Positions 1 through 9,591 are shown, numbered from the stretch's first letter. The stretch is 64,000 bases of DNA from Gimesia aquarii (GCF_007748175.1 NZ_CP037422.1:6965952-7029951); one strand, 5' to 3'. Made by a program: numbers and translations. Notes: generated by a model not told the origin, from the sequence alone.

Positions 1-281
1 TAAAAGCACCGTTTCCTAAATAAATAAATTGTCGTTTGAACCAGTAAAAGCAACTTATTCGATGGAACAAGAGACATTTTTCTCTTGATCACAGCAAAAG
101 GGCCTTGAATGTTCTTCCAGACTCTTCAAAATAGTAGTATACGTCGAGTAATCACAGATTAAAGTGGGGAGGCGATGCATCCCTGCTTCTTTGTTTTAGC
201 GTTTAAATCTGATCTCTGTTTCATTTCGAATTCATCACGAACTCCCAGTCTGAATAGAGCATTTCATAGTGGAGCTGATAC
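1..281. other. Leader region upstream of the PilT-like gene
   Basis: No convincing gene is present. A 7-bp inverted repeat (CAAGAGA at 68-74, TCTCTTG at 81-87, 6-nt loop) is visible but has no T-run, so I do not call it a terminator. A short open frame starting at 175 overlaps the PilT-like gene in another frame and looks spurious. Confidence 0.4.
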
Positions 282-1436
282 ATGGCGACAACCGTTCCTG
301 CAAAACCAAAAGATATTTCACCCATCACGGGACGCGCAGAAAATGATATTGATAAAGTCTTCCGTCAGTTAATCAAGCATGGCGGTTCTGACTTACACAT
401 GCAGGTGGGAAAGGCACCGATTCTACGTGTCAAAGGAACCTTGCGTGAATTACAAATGGAGCCCATATCTAAAGATCAGATGATGGCTCTCTTCACCCCC
501 ATGATGGATGAAAGAAATACAAAAATCTTTCACGACGAAGGGGGGGCTGACTTCTCTTACGTTGTAGAACACGAAGGAGAGCCTTGGCGTTTCCGTGTGA
601 ACCTATTCATCCAGTTGGGTTTTCCAGGCATGGTATCGCGTAAAATTGAGCGTTCTATTCCGAATTTCGAAGGTCTTCATTTACCCCCCGTCATGGAATC
701 ACTTTGTAAGTTTGATCAGGGTATGGTTCTGTTGGCAGGGGTGACTGGTAGTGGTAAAAGTACCACGATTGCATCAATGCTGAACTGGGTCAACGATCAT
801 TATCGCAAACACATTTTAACGATTGAAGACCCGATCGAATTCGTTTACACCCAGAATAAATGTCTCATTAACCAACGTGAAGTCGGGATCGACGTTAAAG
901 ACTTTGAAATCGCAATGAAACACGCTGTACGTCAAGACCCTGATATTATGCTGGTGGGTGAAATGCGTGACATGGAAACTTTTTCAACCGCGATCCATGC
1001 TGCGGAAACGGGGCACTTGGTGTTCGGTACAATTCACGCATCTAACGCCCCCAGTTGTATCGGCCGTATTCTCGACTTGTTTCCGCAGGATATGCACAAA
1101 GCGCTTAGAGGAAGTCTGGCATTTAACATGCGTGCCATCGTAGCACAAAAACTACTGAAAACGATCGTCGACGCTCCCGGCCGAGTGCCTATTGTGGAAA
1201 TCATGACATTCAATCCAACTGTGCGAAAATTGGTCCTGGAAGAAGAAGACGAGAAGTTGGCATCTGCTATCCGTATCGGTAAAGATGAAGGAATGCAACA
1301 ATTCAACGACAGTCTGAAAGGCTTCATCGATCAGGAATTTATCAGTCGTGCTGATGCATTTGAAATTTCACCGAATGTGGAAGAGTTGAAGATGACGCTG
1401 AAGGGAATCGACGTCAAAGGGGCTGCAATTTTGTAA
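282..1436 (+). CDS. PilT-like twitching ATPase
   Basis: Cytoplasmic secretion-superfamily ATPase of the PilT/PilU class, which powers retraction of type IV pili at the inner-membrane platform. An N-terminal PAS-like PilT region (about residues 25-120, including GGSDLHMQVG) is followed by Walker A GVTGSGKST (about 153-161), an Asp box around TIEDPIE, Walker B with DPDIMLVGEMRD and a His box GHLVFGTIHA. At 384 aa it is close to the family's usual 340-390 aa. The ATG at 282 precedes a short polar N-terminus. No pilus genes adjoin it; the only other secretion ATPase here is the GspE-like gene at 11.2-13.0 kb on the other strand. Planctomycete genomes often carry several PilT paralogues, so motility, surface attachment or pseudopilus disassembly are all possible. 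The family call is firm and the exact role is inferred. Confidence 0.9.
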   Translation: MATTVPAKPKDISPITGRAENDIDKVFRQLIKHGGSDLHMQVGKAPILRVKGTLRELQMEPISKDQMMALFTPMMDERNTKIFHDEGGADFSYVVEHEGEPWRFRVNLFIQLGFPGMVSRKIERSIPNFEGLHLPPVMESLCKFDQGMVLLAGVTGSGKSTTIASMLNWVNDHYRKHILTIEDPIEFVYTQNKCLINQREVGIDVKDFEIAMKHAVRQDPDIMLVGEMRDMETFSTAIHAAETGHLVFGTIHASNAPSCIGRILDLFPQDMHKALRGSLAFNMRAIVAQKLLKTIVDAPGRVPIVEIMTFNPTVRKLVLEEEDEKLASAIRIGKDEGMQQFNDSLKGFIDQEFISRADAFEISPNVEELKMTLKGIDVKGAAIL

Positions 1437-1460
1437 TCGCGTTTCATAATGTCTAATTCA

Positions 1461-1496
1461 AAACGGGCAATGTAATACCAGTTACATCGCCCGTTT
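1461..1496. terminator. Bidirectional hairpin between convergent genes
   Basis: Near-perfect inverted repeat: a 15-nt arm at 1461-1475, a 6-nt loop and a 15-nt arm at 1482-1496 with one mismatch. It lies 25 bp after the PilT-like stop and 17 bp from the stop of the minus-strand lactonase. A short T-rich flank (TTTTGAAT when read on the minus strand) supports termination in that direction; the plus side lacks a strong T-run. Confidence 0.65.
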
Positions 1497-1512
1497 CGAT
1501 TCTAAAATGATT

Positions 1513-2448
1513 TTATGGAAACTGAGCACCTTTAACATCCATTTTCAAACTATAAACTTTATTCGAACACGTGAGAAACAGCGTTTTTCCCTCTTCTCCT
1601 CCAAAGGTCACATTCGAACAAAATTCAGGCACGGGAATCAGTCCTAAAGATTCTCCCTGGGGGCTTGTCACCCAGACCCCACCTCGTCCCGAAAGATACA
1701 GGTTACCCTTATAATCGATTGTCATACCATCAGGAGAATCTTGTCGCTTTGTATCAGGATTGAAAAATACTTTGCCTTCCCCAACGCTTCCATCTGCTTT
1801 GATGGGAAAACTCTTCCAAAGTTTTTCGTGACTATCACCTACGTAAAGCGTCTTGCCATCGTTGGCGGCAATCACTCCGTTGGGAACCGGCATCGTAGTA
1901 ATAATTTTTTTGACCGTTCCATCAGTCGTTCTCACATAAACAGCACTCGTTTTGCGATGCTTAAAATCAGGATCTGTAAAATAAATATTTCCATTCGGAG
2001 TTTGGCAGACATCATTGGGCTGATTCCACATGGAATTTTGAGCCACAACAATTGTCTCACTCGGACCAGATTTACCAAATTCATAGCTCATCACATGTTG
2101 GCCATATGCCTGCGCTCCGAGCATGCGTCCCTCATTAGAAAGATAAGTTCCATTGATCCCTTTGGTATGATCGAGCCATACCATCACTTTTCCTCGCCTT
2201 TCCAATCGCAAAATCTTAGTCTCTTTGTCAACAAACGAAGTAAAATACAATCTCTTTCCTAATGGATCCCAAGTTGGTCCTTCAAAGAATGCTTTGGCAG
2301 CATACTCTTCTTGAAGCTTTGCATCCCGTGCTACTGTCTTAGGCAAGGGATGTATTTCTTGTCTAGTATCATTCTGATCTTGGCCCACAACGATCTGAGA
2401 GCCAAAACACAAACCTATGATCGCGAGCGTCAATTGTTTGTTCATCAT
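1513..2448 (-). CDS. Secreted SMP-30/gluconolactonase-like beta-propeller
   Basis: Predicted exported six-bladed beta-propeller hydrolase of the SMP-30/gluconolactonase/LRE family, which opens sugar lactones using a bound divalent metal. The N-terminus has a signal peptide (hydrophobic LTLAIIGLCFG, cleavage near residue 22). Family features follow: EGPTWDPLGKRLYFTS near residues 55-70, NQPNDVCQTPNGNIYFTDP in the middle, and PNGVIAANDGKTLYVGDS and SPDGMTIDYKGNLY later, giving the expected metal-ligand pattern (E, N, N, D). The 311 aa length is typical. Two ATGs are adjacent (2448 and 2445). It faces a large haem dehydrogenase divergently across 338 bp; both may serve periplasmic sugar oxidation, but this is inference. 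The substrate is unknown. Confidence 0.8.
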   Translation of the reverse strand: MMNKQLTLAIIGLCFGSQIVVGQDQNDTRQEIHPLPKTVARDAKLQEEYAAKAFFEGPTWDPLGKRLYFTSFVDKETKILRLERRGKVMVWLDHTKGINGTYLSNEGRMLGAQAYGQHVMSYEFGKSGPSETIVVAQNSMWNQPNDVCQTPNGNIYFTDPDFKHRKTSAVYVRTTDGTVKKIITTMPVPNGVIAANDGKTLYVGDSHEKLWKSFPIKADGSVGEGKVFFNPDTKRQDSPDGMTIDYKGNLYLSGRGGVWVTSPQGESLGLIPVPEFCSNVTFGGEEGKTLFLTCSNKVYSLKMDVKGAQFP

Positions 2449-2786
2449 CTTACAGGGTCCTATTTCGAATGATTTGTTGAAAATGCTAGCATTCTTTTGA
2501 ACAACTTCTTTTTAATTATCGTAAGAACGGAGAGCGGTCGGAAGCTACTGAAGACAAAACTTTTTCTTATAAACTCCACAGAAGCTTAAGCTTTCATAAT
2601 CAAAAAAACCATTATGGAATCTCAGCTTGATACTTGATTTTGATATCTCCACTGCTCAGACTAAAGAGTTGTTTCTGAATTTACTTAAAGAATTCAACCT
2701 CTATTTTCATCCCCAGGTAAAAAAATCCTGAGCCCCGCCTGAATCGATTACAACCATCGAACTATTGACTTAAAGGATCCAGAACA
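2449..2786. promoter_or_regulatory. Divergent promoter region with two 12-bp palindromes
   Basis: The 338-bp gap separates two divergently transcribed secreted enzymes and must hold both promoters. It contains two perfect 12-bp palindromes, AATGCTAGCATT at 2482-2493 and AAGCTTAAGCTT at 2582-2593, spaced exactly 100 bp apart. They are operator-like in form, but the binding protein is unknown. I cannot assign -10/-35 boxes with confidence. Confidence 0.35.
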
Positions 2787-5700
2787 ATGAGCCATCGATT
2801 GCTCTTTCTGCTTACGATCTCACAAATCATAACTACGTTCACAATCAGTCAGGCTGCGCCGCCAGTACCACCTTCGAATAACAAAGGAGGAGAATTTTTC
2901 GACCCAGCAGATTCACTAAAAAAATTCACTGTTCCCCAAGACCTCAAAATTGAACAGGTGCTGGCTGAACCGTATGTTAAACAGCCCATTTTTCAAAACT
3001 TCGACGAACGGGGGCGAATGTGGGTTATTAACTACCTGCAGTACCCCTACCCTGAAGGCCTTCGAGTTCTTAGCAAGGACAAACACCTGCGTGCTGTTTA
3101 CGATAAAGTTCCCTTGCCACCTCCTCATCACGAACGGGGTGCCGACAAAATCACAATTCATGAAGATACCGACGGCGATGGTAAATACGACAAACATAAA
3201 ACGTTTATCGATGGCTTGAATATTGCCTCTTCATTCGTCAAAGGACGTGGCGGTGTCTGGGTCTTAAATCCTCCTTATCTGTTGTTTTATCCTGATCATA
3301 ACAACGACGATGTTCCCGATGGTGACCCTGTTGTCCATCTCGAAGGCTTCGGTCTGGAAGATACCCACTCTGTAGTCAATAGTTTACGTTGGGGGCCCGA
3401 TGGTTGGCTGTATTCCTCACAAGGAAGTACAGTCTCTGGCAAAGTGAAAAAACCCGGACAAAAAGATAAAGAAGCCATCGCTTCTCTCGGTCAATTAATC
3501 TGGCGATATCATCCTGAAAAGAAAATTTATGAAATATTTGCTGAAGGGGGTGGTAATGCCTTTGGTGTGGAAGTCGATAAGAAAGGTCGTATCTATTCAG
3601 GACACAACGGCGGAAATACACGTGGCTTTCATTATACGCAAGGCAGTTATTACCAGAAAGGGTTCGGAAAACACGGACCTCTTTCAAATCCTTATGCATT
3701 CGGTTATTTCCAGGCGATGAAGCACGCTAAGGTACCCCGCTTCACACATAACTTTATTATCTATGAAGCCAATACACTCCCTTCAAAATATCACGGTCAT
3801 TTATTCGGAATCGAACCTCTACAAGGCCGCGTCGTCGAAAGCCAAATCTCCGATGATGGATCTTCTTATAAAACAGAGGACTTACAGCGCCCCGTAGCTA
3901 CCACTGATAAACGTTTTCGGCCCGTCGATATCAAACTTGGTCCTGATGGTGCGATTTATTTTTGTGACATGTATGAACCACAGATTGCCCACCTTCAGCA
4001 CTACCAGGGCAATGTGGAAAAAGGAGATGGCCGTATCTATCGGATCAATGCTAAAGATGCCAGGCCTGTTGCTCCCTTTGACCTGGGTAAAAAAACTTCA
4101 CTGGAGTTGATTGCAGTTCTGGACCATCCCAACAAATGGTATCGCCAACAGGCCTTACGCCTGTTTGGAGATCGAAAAGACGCTACCGTTATTCCCGCTT
4201 TAAAACAGAAACTGTTCGATTCGGAGGGACAATCAGCATTAGAAGCACTCTGGGCTCTGAACCTGAGTGGCGGGCTGGATGAAAAGATAGCCCGCAGATC
4301 CTTACAGCATAAAGACCCTTTTGTCCGCGCTTGGACCATCAGACTATTATGTGATGAAAACCAGGTCCCAGCAAAAATCGGGCAGCAATTGATTGCTCTT
4401 GCCTTAACGGAACCACACGTACAAGTTCGAAGTCAACTTGCCAGTTCATCCAAACGGCTTCCCGCAGAAATCGGGCTACCCATCGCCTTTAATCTACTAA
4501 GCCGTTCAGAAGACCTTGAAGATATTCATATTCCTCTCATCCTGTGGTGGTCATTGGAAAAGCGGGTTGCAAAAAATCGAGAAGCATTGCTGGATTACTT
4601 TTCAAAAGCGGAAGTCTGGCAATATCCACTCGTCGAAAAATACATTCTGGAACGCATGATGCGTCGGTTTGCTTCCACAGGATCACGTAATGACCTGATG
4701 GTTTGCGCAAAGTTGTTGGAATTGGCACCAGAAAAATCGCATGCTGAAATTCTCATGTCAGGCTTTGAAACGGCAATGAAAGGTCGATCTCAAACCAGCT
4801 TCCCCAAAGCACTGGTCATTGCGATGTCAAAATATGGTGGGCAATCCATTTCTTTAGGTATTCGCCAGGGTGACAAGGCTGCCATTGCAAAGGCATTAAA
4901 AGTCGTAGCAAATTCCAAAGCCGATAATCAAAAGCGACTCGATTACATCCAGATTTTTGGTGAAGTGAAAGTAACACAGTGTATTCCCGTGCTATTAAAA
5001 ATTATCAAAACATCAAGCGACTTGCAGATGCAGATCGCCTCAATCAATGCTCTCCAGCAATATCCAGACGAAACAATCGGTAAGGTCGTTACCGCTCAGT
5101 ACCCGGAAATGTCGGACGATTTACGCAGCGCTGCTCAGACATTGGTTTCAATCCGTAAACCCTGGACGCGCGAATTCTTAACGGCTCTTGACGCGGGAAA
5201 AATCAACAAAGAAACAGTACCAGTTGAAACAGCGCGTAAAATGACCGTTTATAGTGATGCAAACATTGCCAACCTCATCTCCAAGCATTTTGGCTCTATT
5301 TCTGGAGCGACAACCGAAGAAATGCAAAAAAAAATTGCCGCCTATCAACAAACTCTAGAGACATCTAAAGAATCTCCTGATCGTTATGCTGGAGAAAAAC
5401 TGTTTCAGAAGCATTGCGGAAAATGTCATAAACTGTTTGGTGAAGGAGGTGAAATCGGCCCCGACCTGACTACCTTCAAACGCGATGATGTCGGACGAAT
5501 GCTGGTCAATATTGTAAATCCCTCTGCTGAAATTCGCGAAGGATTTGAAACGTTCCTGGTAGTCACAGAAGATGGCCGAACTGTCAATGGATTCCTTGCA
5601 GATCAAGACAACAATGTGATCGTAATGCGTAGTGCCGATGGCCAGAGTATCACGATTGAACGTGACAATATTGACGAAATGCTGCCACAAAAAAAATCAT

Positions 5701-5789
5701 TGATGCCAGAAGGACTGTTTAACAAACTCACCGAAAAAGAAATTCGCGATCTGTTTAGCTATTTGCGCAGTTCACAACCACTACCGTAG
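2787..5789 (+). CDS. Secreted haem-binding membrane-bound dehydrogenase-like protein with HEAT repeats
   Basis: Large exported protein of the planctomycete/verrucomicrobial type TIGR02604 (putative membrane-bound dehydrogenase) plus TIGR02603 (haem-binding C-terminus). A signal peptide ends near residue 24 (ISQAAPP). A beta-propeller region with repeated GPDGWLY and GPDGAIYFCD motifs spans about residues 45-420. Helical HEAT-like repeats (KDATVIPALKQKL) run from about 430 to 800, and a single c-type haem site CGKCH sits at C877/C880/H881, followed by the conserved NPSAEIREGFET block. The protein is 1000 aa. It probably oxidises a sugar or alcohol in the periplasm and passes electrons through the haem; the substrate is unknown. 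A paralogue with an extra N-terminal domain lies at 27.3-30.8 kb. A strong terminator follows. Confidence 0.85.
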   Translation: MSHRLLFLLTISQIITTFTISQAAPPVPPSNNKGGEFFDPADSLKKFTVPQDLKIEQVLAEPYVKQPIFQNFDERGRMWVINYLQYPYPEGLRVLSKDKHLRAVYDKVPLPPPHHERGADKITIHEDTDGDGKYDKHKTFIDGLNIASSFVKGRGGVWVLNPPYLLFYPDHNNDDVPDGDPVVHLEGFGLEDTHSVVNSLRWGPDGWLYSSQGSTVSGKVKKPGQKDKEAIASLGQLIWRYHPEKKIYEIFAEGGGNAFGVEVDKKGRIYSGHNGGNTRGFHYTQGSYYQKGFGKHGPLSNPYAFGYFQAMKHAKVPRFTHNFIIYEANTLPSKYHGHLFGIEPLQGRVVESQISDDGSSYKTEDLQRPVATTDKRFRPVDIKLGPDGAIYFCDMYEPQIAHLQHYQGNVEKGDGRIYRINAKDARPVAPFDLGKKTSLELIAVLDHPNKWYRQQALRLFGDRKDATVIPALKQKLFDSEGQSALEALWALNLSGGLDEKIARRSLQHKDPFVRAWTIRLLCDENQVPAKIGQQLIALALTEPHVQVRSQLASSSKRLPAEIGLPIAFNLLSRSEDLEDIHIPLILWWSLEKRVAKNREALLDYFSKAEVWQYPLVEKYILERMMRRFASTGSRNDLMVCAKLLELAPEKSHAEILMSGFETAMKGRSQTSFPKALVIAMSKYGGQSISLGIRQGDKAAIAKALKVVANSKADNQKRLDYIQIFGEVKVTQCIPVLLKIIKTSSDLQMQIASINALQQYPDETIGKVVTAQYPEMSDDLRSAAQTLVSIRKPWTREFLTALDAGKINKETVPVETARKMTVYSDANIANLISKHFGSISGATTEEMQKKIAAYQQTLETSKESPDRYAGEKLFQKHCGKCHKLFGEGGEIGPDLTTFKRDDVGRMLVNIVNPSAEIREGFETFLVVTEDGRTVNGFLADQDNNVIVMRSADGQSITIERDNIDEMLPQKKSLMPEGLFNKLTEKEIRDLFSYLRSSQPLP

Positions 5790-5849
5790 GCATTTCCAAT
5801 CTGATGGTAAACGGCGATTGAGAAAACAGGATAACTTGCTAGAATTGAT

Positions 5850-5887
5850 GCCGGCTTTCAAAACCTTTGAAAGTCGGCTCTTTTTTT
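5850..5887 (+). terminator. Rho-independent terminator
   Basis: A 13-bp stem (5850-5862 with 5866-5878, one G-U pair) and a 3-nt loop are followed by TCTTTTTTT. It ends the dehydrogenase transcript and insulates fumC. A TTG at 5867 inside this hairpin could extend the fumC frame, but its position in the stem argues against use as a start. Confidence 0.9.
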
Positions 5888-5923
5888 ACAATTCACATCC
5901 ACATCAGAGACAGGAAATATACC

Positions 5924-7348
5924 ATGTCGGGGTTTCGAACCGAACGTGATTCAATGGGTGAAGTGCAAGTTCCCGCAGAGGCCTATTATGGCGCGCAAAC
6001 TCAACGAGCCGTTGAGAATTTTCAAATCTCCGGTAATACTCTGCCTCCCAGCCTGATTCATGCTATGGGACAGGTCAAACTCGCAGCCGCCCATGCCAAC
6101 CGCGATTTAGGAAAATTATCGGGAACCGGCAAAAACCCCCTCACTGAAACACAAATAGAAGCTCTTATCTCAGCAGCAACGGAAGTGGCTGCAGGCAAAT
6201 TTGATGATCAATTCCCCATCGACGTCTATCAGACCGGTTCAGGAACGTCGAGTAATATGAATGTGAACGAAGTCATTAGTAACCGCGCTATTGAGATTCT
6301 GGACGAAGACCGATTTGCACCTGAAAAATCTGTCCATCCAAACGATCATGTCAACATGGGGCAAAGTACAAACGATACGTTCCCCACCGCTATCCATGTC
6401 GCAGTCGCTTCCAGTATTCATCATGAACTGATCCCTGGCTTAGAAAAATTTGCTGACAGTCTTAAACAAAAGGCGAAGGAGTGGGATCAAATTATCAAAA
6501 TTGGTAGGACCCACTTGGCCGATGCGACTCCGCTACGCTTAGGACAGGAATTCGGTGGTTTTGCCCGCCAACTGGAATTGTGTGTCGAACGTGCCAGGCG
6601 GGCTGCAGCTGCCGTTTATGAGCTGCCAGTAGGGGGCACTGCCGTTGGATCTGGAATTAACACTCATCCAGAATTTGGACACCGTGTCAGTCTCGAGTTG
6701 GCCAAGCTAACAGGCATTGCGTTCGTCGAAGCTTCCAACCATTTTGAAGCCAACGCACAAAGAGATGGACTAGTAGAATGTCATGCTGAATTGAAAACGA
6801 TTGCCACAACTCTCTTTAATGTTTCTAACAATATTCGCTGGTTAGGCTCGGGACCTCGCTGTGGTTTTTATGAAATCAAAATTCCTGACCTGCAACCAGG
6901 CAGCTCCATCATGCCTGGAAAAGTCAATCCCGTGATGTGTGAAAGTATGATGCAGGTGACCACACGTGTGATTGGTAACGACCAAACGATTACGATGTCT
7001 GGTGCAGCGGGTGGCCAATTTCAATTGAACATCATGATGCCTATGATGGGATTCACAGCTTTAGAGAGCATCCATCTGTTAGCAAATTCCAGTAATGAAT
7101 TTGTGAAACTCTGTAGTGATCATATGGAAGCCAACAAAGAAGCCTGCAATGCAGCAGTCGAAAACAGCCTCTCAATGGTAACTAGCCTGAACCCACATAT
7201 TGGTTACGAGAAAGCTTCTGCCTTAGCCAAAGAAGCCTTCAAATCAGGTAAAACCATTCGTGAACTTTGCACCGAACAAAAAATACTGCCAGATGAAACG
7301 TTACGAGAAGCCCTTGACCCGATGAGTATGACTGAACCGCAAGCTTAG
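5924..7348 (+). CDS. fumC: Class II fumarate hydratase
   Basis: Tetrameric, iron-independent fumarase that interconverts fumarate and L-malate in the cytoplasmic TCA cycle. From the ATG at 5924 the protein is 474 aa, near the usual 460-470. Visible family features are the N-terminal ERDSMGEVQVP and YYGAQTQRA, the substrate loops GSGTSSNMNVNEV and HPNDHVNMGQSTND, GRTHLADATPLRLGQE, and the signature GSSIMPGKVNPV that carries the catalytic serine region. I chose 5924 because the in-frame upstream TTG (5867) lies within the preceding terminator and the family begins at this point. A weak AGGAAA-like ribosome site precedes it. It appears monocistronic. Aspartase is the closest alternative, but the loop sequences read as fumarase. 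Confidence 0.96.
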   Translation: MSGFRTERDSMGEVQVPAEAYYGAQTQRAVENFQISGNTLPPSLIHAMGQVKLAAAHANRDLGKLSGTGKNPLTETQIEALISAATEVAAGKFDDQFPIDVYQTGSGTSSNMNVNEVISNRAIEILDEDRFAPEKSVHPNDHVNMGQSTNDTFPTAIHVAVASSIHHELIPGLEKFADSLKQKAKEWDQIIKIGRTHLADATPLRLGQEFGGFARQLELCVERARRAAAAVYELPVGGTAVGSGINTHPEFGHRVSLELAKLTGIAFVEASNHFEANAQRDGLVECHAELKTIATTLFNVSNNIRWLGSGPRCGFYEIKIPDLQPGSSIMPGKVNPVMCESMMQVTTRVIGNDQTITMSGAAGGQFQLNIMMPMMGFTALESIHLLANSSNEFVKLCSDHMEANKEACNAAVENSLSMVTSLNPHIGYEKASALAKEAFKSGKTIRELCTEQKILPDETLREALDPMSMTEPQA

Positions 7349-7455
7349 CCTGTATCCGGGTTTATTGTAGCGTCACTAGCACTGTTTGAATCTCGTATCA
7401 TGGCTTTGAAGCCACTATGGTTAAATTGGATGTGCTATTGAATCAAATTTTACAT

Positions 7456-8148
7456 TCAAGACATGCGACCGTTCATGAGAACTCCGGAAGCCATTTCCAG
7501 CGCCTCTCCTGTTAATCCAGCTTCTTCCATCTGACGAATGGCAGCCTGGACATCGTATTCCTGTCGCTTCAAGAAAACTTTTCCATCTTCAATGATGGCA
7601 TATGAACAACGAGGATCACCGTCTCGAGGCTGACCTACACTTCCCGGATTAACAACTTGTTTATCACCGAGATCGAGATGAAATGGTAAATGAGTATGCC
7701 CGACACAGACAAAGTCAGCATGGATATTTTGCAATCGTGCTTTCCAGCCAGCTTCGTTGCCATTCAAGTATTCATCGAGTGGATCGCGGGGGGTTCCATG
7801 AACGAGGTAGAATGTCACTCCTTCAATGGTAATTTGCTGTGTAATAGGTAATCGTGCCAAATACTTCATTCTGACTCGGTCTAGTAACTCCCAGTGGAAG
7901 GGACGGGTTTCACACGCCAGCTTTCGAAATCCAGTTGCTCCTTTTGCTTCCACCCGCTGAGCCACAGCATGATCGTGATTGCCTCGCACACAAGCCGTTG
8001 CGTTCTGTTTTACCCATTCTATACAAGGTAACGGATCGGTCCCGTAATCAACCAGATCTCCGATACACAGACAATAATCAAAGTCTTCCTGGATCGAAGA
8101 GAGGGCTATCCAATTCGAATGAATGTCAGATACTACAAGAATGCGCAT
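7456..8148 (-). CDS. YfcE/MJ0936-type metallophosphoesterase
   Basis: Calcineurin-like phosphoesterase with the full set of two-metal motifs: SDIHSN (residues 7-12), GDLVDYG, RGNHDHA, HGTPRDP, and GHTHLPFH, followed by NPGSVGQPRDGDP, which is typical of the YfcE/MJ0936 subfamily. These enzymes hydrolyse phosphodiesters, often tested with artificial substrates or cyclic nucleotides. The protein is cytoplasmic, 230 aa, and has no signal peptide. The ATG at 8148 is supported by a good ribosome site (GAGGGG) just upstream on the minus strand. It converges with fumC and has no operon partner. The physiological substrate is unknown. Confidence 0.88.
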   Translation of the reverse strand: MRILVVSDIHSNWIALSSIQEDFDYCLCIGDLVDYGTDPLPCIEWVKQNATACVRGNHDHAVAQRVEAKGATGFRKLACETRPFHWELLDRVRMKYLARLPITQQITIEGVTFYLVHGTPRDPLDEYLNGNEAGWKARLQNIHADFVCVGHTHLPFHLDLGDKQVVNPGSVGQPRDGDPRCSYAIIEDGKVFLKRQEYDVQAAIRQMEEAGLTGEALEMASGVLMNGRMS

Positions 8149-8520
8149 ATCCCCTCATCCTGGTTTTGGCTGACTTACTTGGGAGCAGAGTCATAAGGTA
8201 ATTCTTATCTTATTATTTCATAAATACTTAGATTGTATGAAATATGCAATTCATTGAAAATGATGAATAGAGCAACACTGGCTATTCTCAGCTAATTTAC
8301 TCTGAACTCAGAGATCTGAAAGTCTTGAATGAATCACCTATAGACTCATTTTTGGTAAACTGCTAGACTCCCTCTCGCATGTCTGAGACATCTCAACTTC
8401 AAGATCACCAAAACGTGTATTTCATGGGTATCTGGATCCAATCAGGACGCATTGGAAATCAATGCCTGCTCTCGCTAATAAATTTATTCCAATTCGGACG
8501 CTTTCAGAAGGGATACTGAT
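8149..8520. promoter_or_regulatory. Divergent intergenic region with a 13-bp palindrome
   Basis: The 372-bp gap between the phosphoesterase and the secreted SPOR-like protein holds no credible gene. A perfect palindrome ATGTCT-G-AGACAT lies at 8379-8391, about 130 bp before the plus-strand start, and could be an operator. The segment just before 8521 carries a clear ribosome site (GAAGGGA). Confidence 0.3.
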
Positions 8521-9591
8521 ATGCGGACCATGCGACTATGTTACAAAAGTCTAATCATCACCTTGGCTATGGCCATTTTTGTAACGTGTCTTCCGCCAGA
8601 AGCAGATGCAAGAATTGAAGCCGTTAAAGGTAAAAAATATAAGCTTACCAAGCGGCATGGTCCCTGGATGATCATGGTAGCCAGCTTACGTGACATTCCT
8701 GAAAGCAGACGCTCAAAAGGTTTAAGCTCGCAGGAGGCAGCCGACGAACTAGTCTACGAATTACGTAAGCGTGGAATTCCTGCCTATACTTTCAGCCAGG
8801 AATCTGTGATCCAACGTTTTAATACACTCGATCGCCTCGGTCGCGAAGAACGCCGCAGTTATGCTGCACAACGTGCGATGATTTCAGTGATTGCCGGTAA
8901 TTATTCTGATAGTGAAGACGATGTTGCCCAGAAGACACTTAAGTATCTCAAAAAATTTCAGCCAAAAGTGCTTACAGAAAATGGCGTATATAATAAAACT
9001 CCTGGACAACCAGGACCACTGAGTGGAGCATTTCTTACTATCAATCCCCTGCTTTCACCACAAGAAGTGGCTCAAAGAAAACAGGACCCTCTCATTGCCA
9101 AACTCAATTCTGGCATTGAATACTCACTTTTGAAAAATAAGGGAAAATATTCTCTCGTTGTGGCATCGTTCTATGGAAACTCTGTCACTAAAACAGCAAC
9201 TTCACGATTTCAAAATGCTTCCGAGACCTTAAAAATCAGTAATGCTTTGGATCAGGCTGCCGAGAATGCCTGGTCTCTCGCCAAAGCACTCAGAAATGCT
9301 AAAAGCTATGGATTCCCAGCTTCAGCACCTCAGAACATTGATGCATATATCCTGCATGAAAAATACCGATCCGTTGTCACTGTCGGCTCCTTCGATTCAC
9401 CAAACGATCCTCGGCTCACCGAATATGCCAAGCTATTTGGAGCAAAAATGAAAGCACATCCAGAAACGGGCGTTGAATCGATGACAGCAGAATACTTTGT
9501 GATTCCCGGAAAGACACCACAATCACCACCTGTGGCATCTTGGGTATTTGATCCCAAACCAACTTTGATTCGAAACCCCAAAGCAAAGTAA
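8521..9591 (+). CDS. Exported protein with SPOR-like repeats, function unknown
   Basis: I do not recognise a named family. The 356-aa protein has a signal peptide (hydrophobic IITLAMAIFVTCL, cleavage near residue 30). The rest looks like repeated SPOR/RNP-fold units: WMIMVASLRD with AADELVYELRKRGIPAY near residues 50-100, YSLVVASFYG with AWSLAKALRNAKSYGFPAS near 210-270, and SVVTVGSFDSPNDPRL near 285-300. SPOR domains bind denuded peptidoglycan glycans in other bacteria, so a cell-envelope role is possible; this is inference. The start is set by ATG with GAAGGGA at the right distance. A clear terminator follows, so it is probably a single-gene unit. Confidence 0.75.
   Translation: MRTMRLCYKSLIITLAMAIFVTCLPPEADARIEAVKGKKYKLTKRHGPWMIMVASLRDIPESRRSKGLSSQEAADELVYELRKRGIPAYTFSQESVIQRFNTLDRLGREERRSYAAQRAMISVIAGNYSDSEDDVAQKTLKYLKKFQPKVLTENGVYNKTPGQPGPLSGAFLTINPLLSPQEVAQRKQDPLIAKLNSGIEYSLLKNKGKYSLVVASFYGNSVTKTATSRFQNASETLKISNALDQAAENAWSLAKALRNAKSYGFPASAPQNIDAYILHEKYRSVVTVGSFDSPNDPRLTEYAKLFGAKMKAHPETGVESMTAEYFVIPGKTPQSPPVASWVFDPKPTLIRNPKAK

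Noticed and set aside
68-87. Short hairpin near the left edge
   Set aside because: Only 7 bp and no T-run; it cannot be assigned to a gene outside the window.
1741-2262. 173-codon plus-strand ORF opposite the SMP-30-like gene
   Set aside because: It lies wholly antisense to a gene with clear family motifs and has no recognisable domain or ribosome site.
5867-5923. Upstream TTG extension of fumC
   Set aside because: It begins inside the terminator hairpin and adds residues not found in the family.
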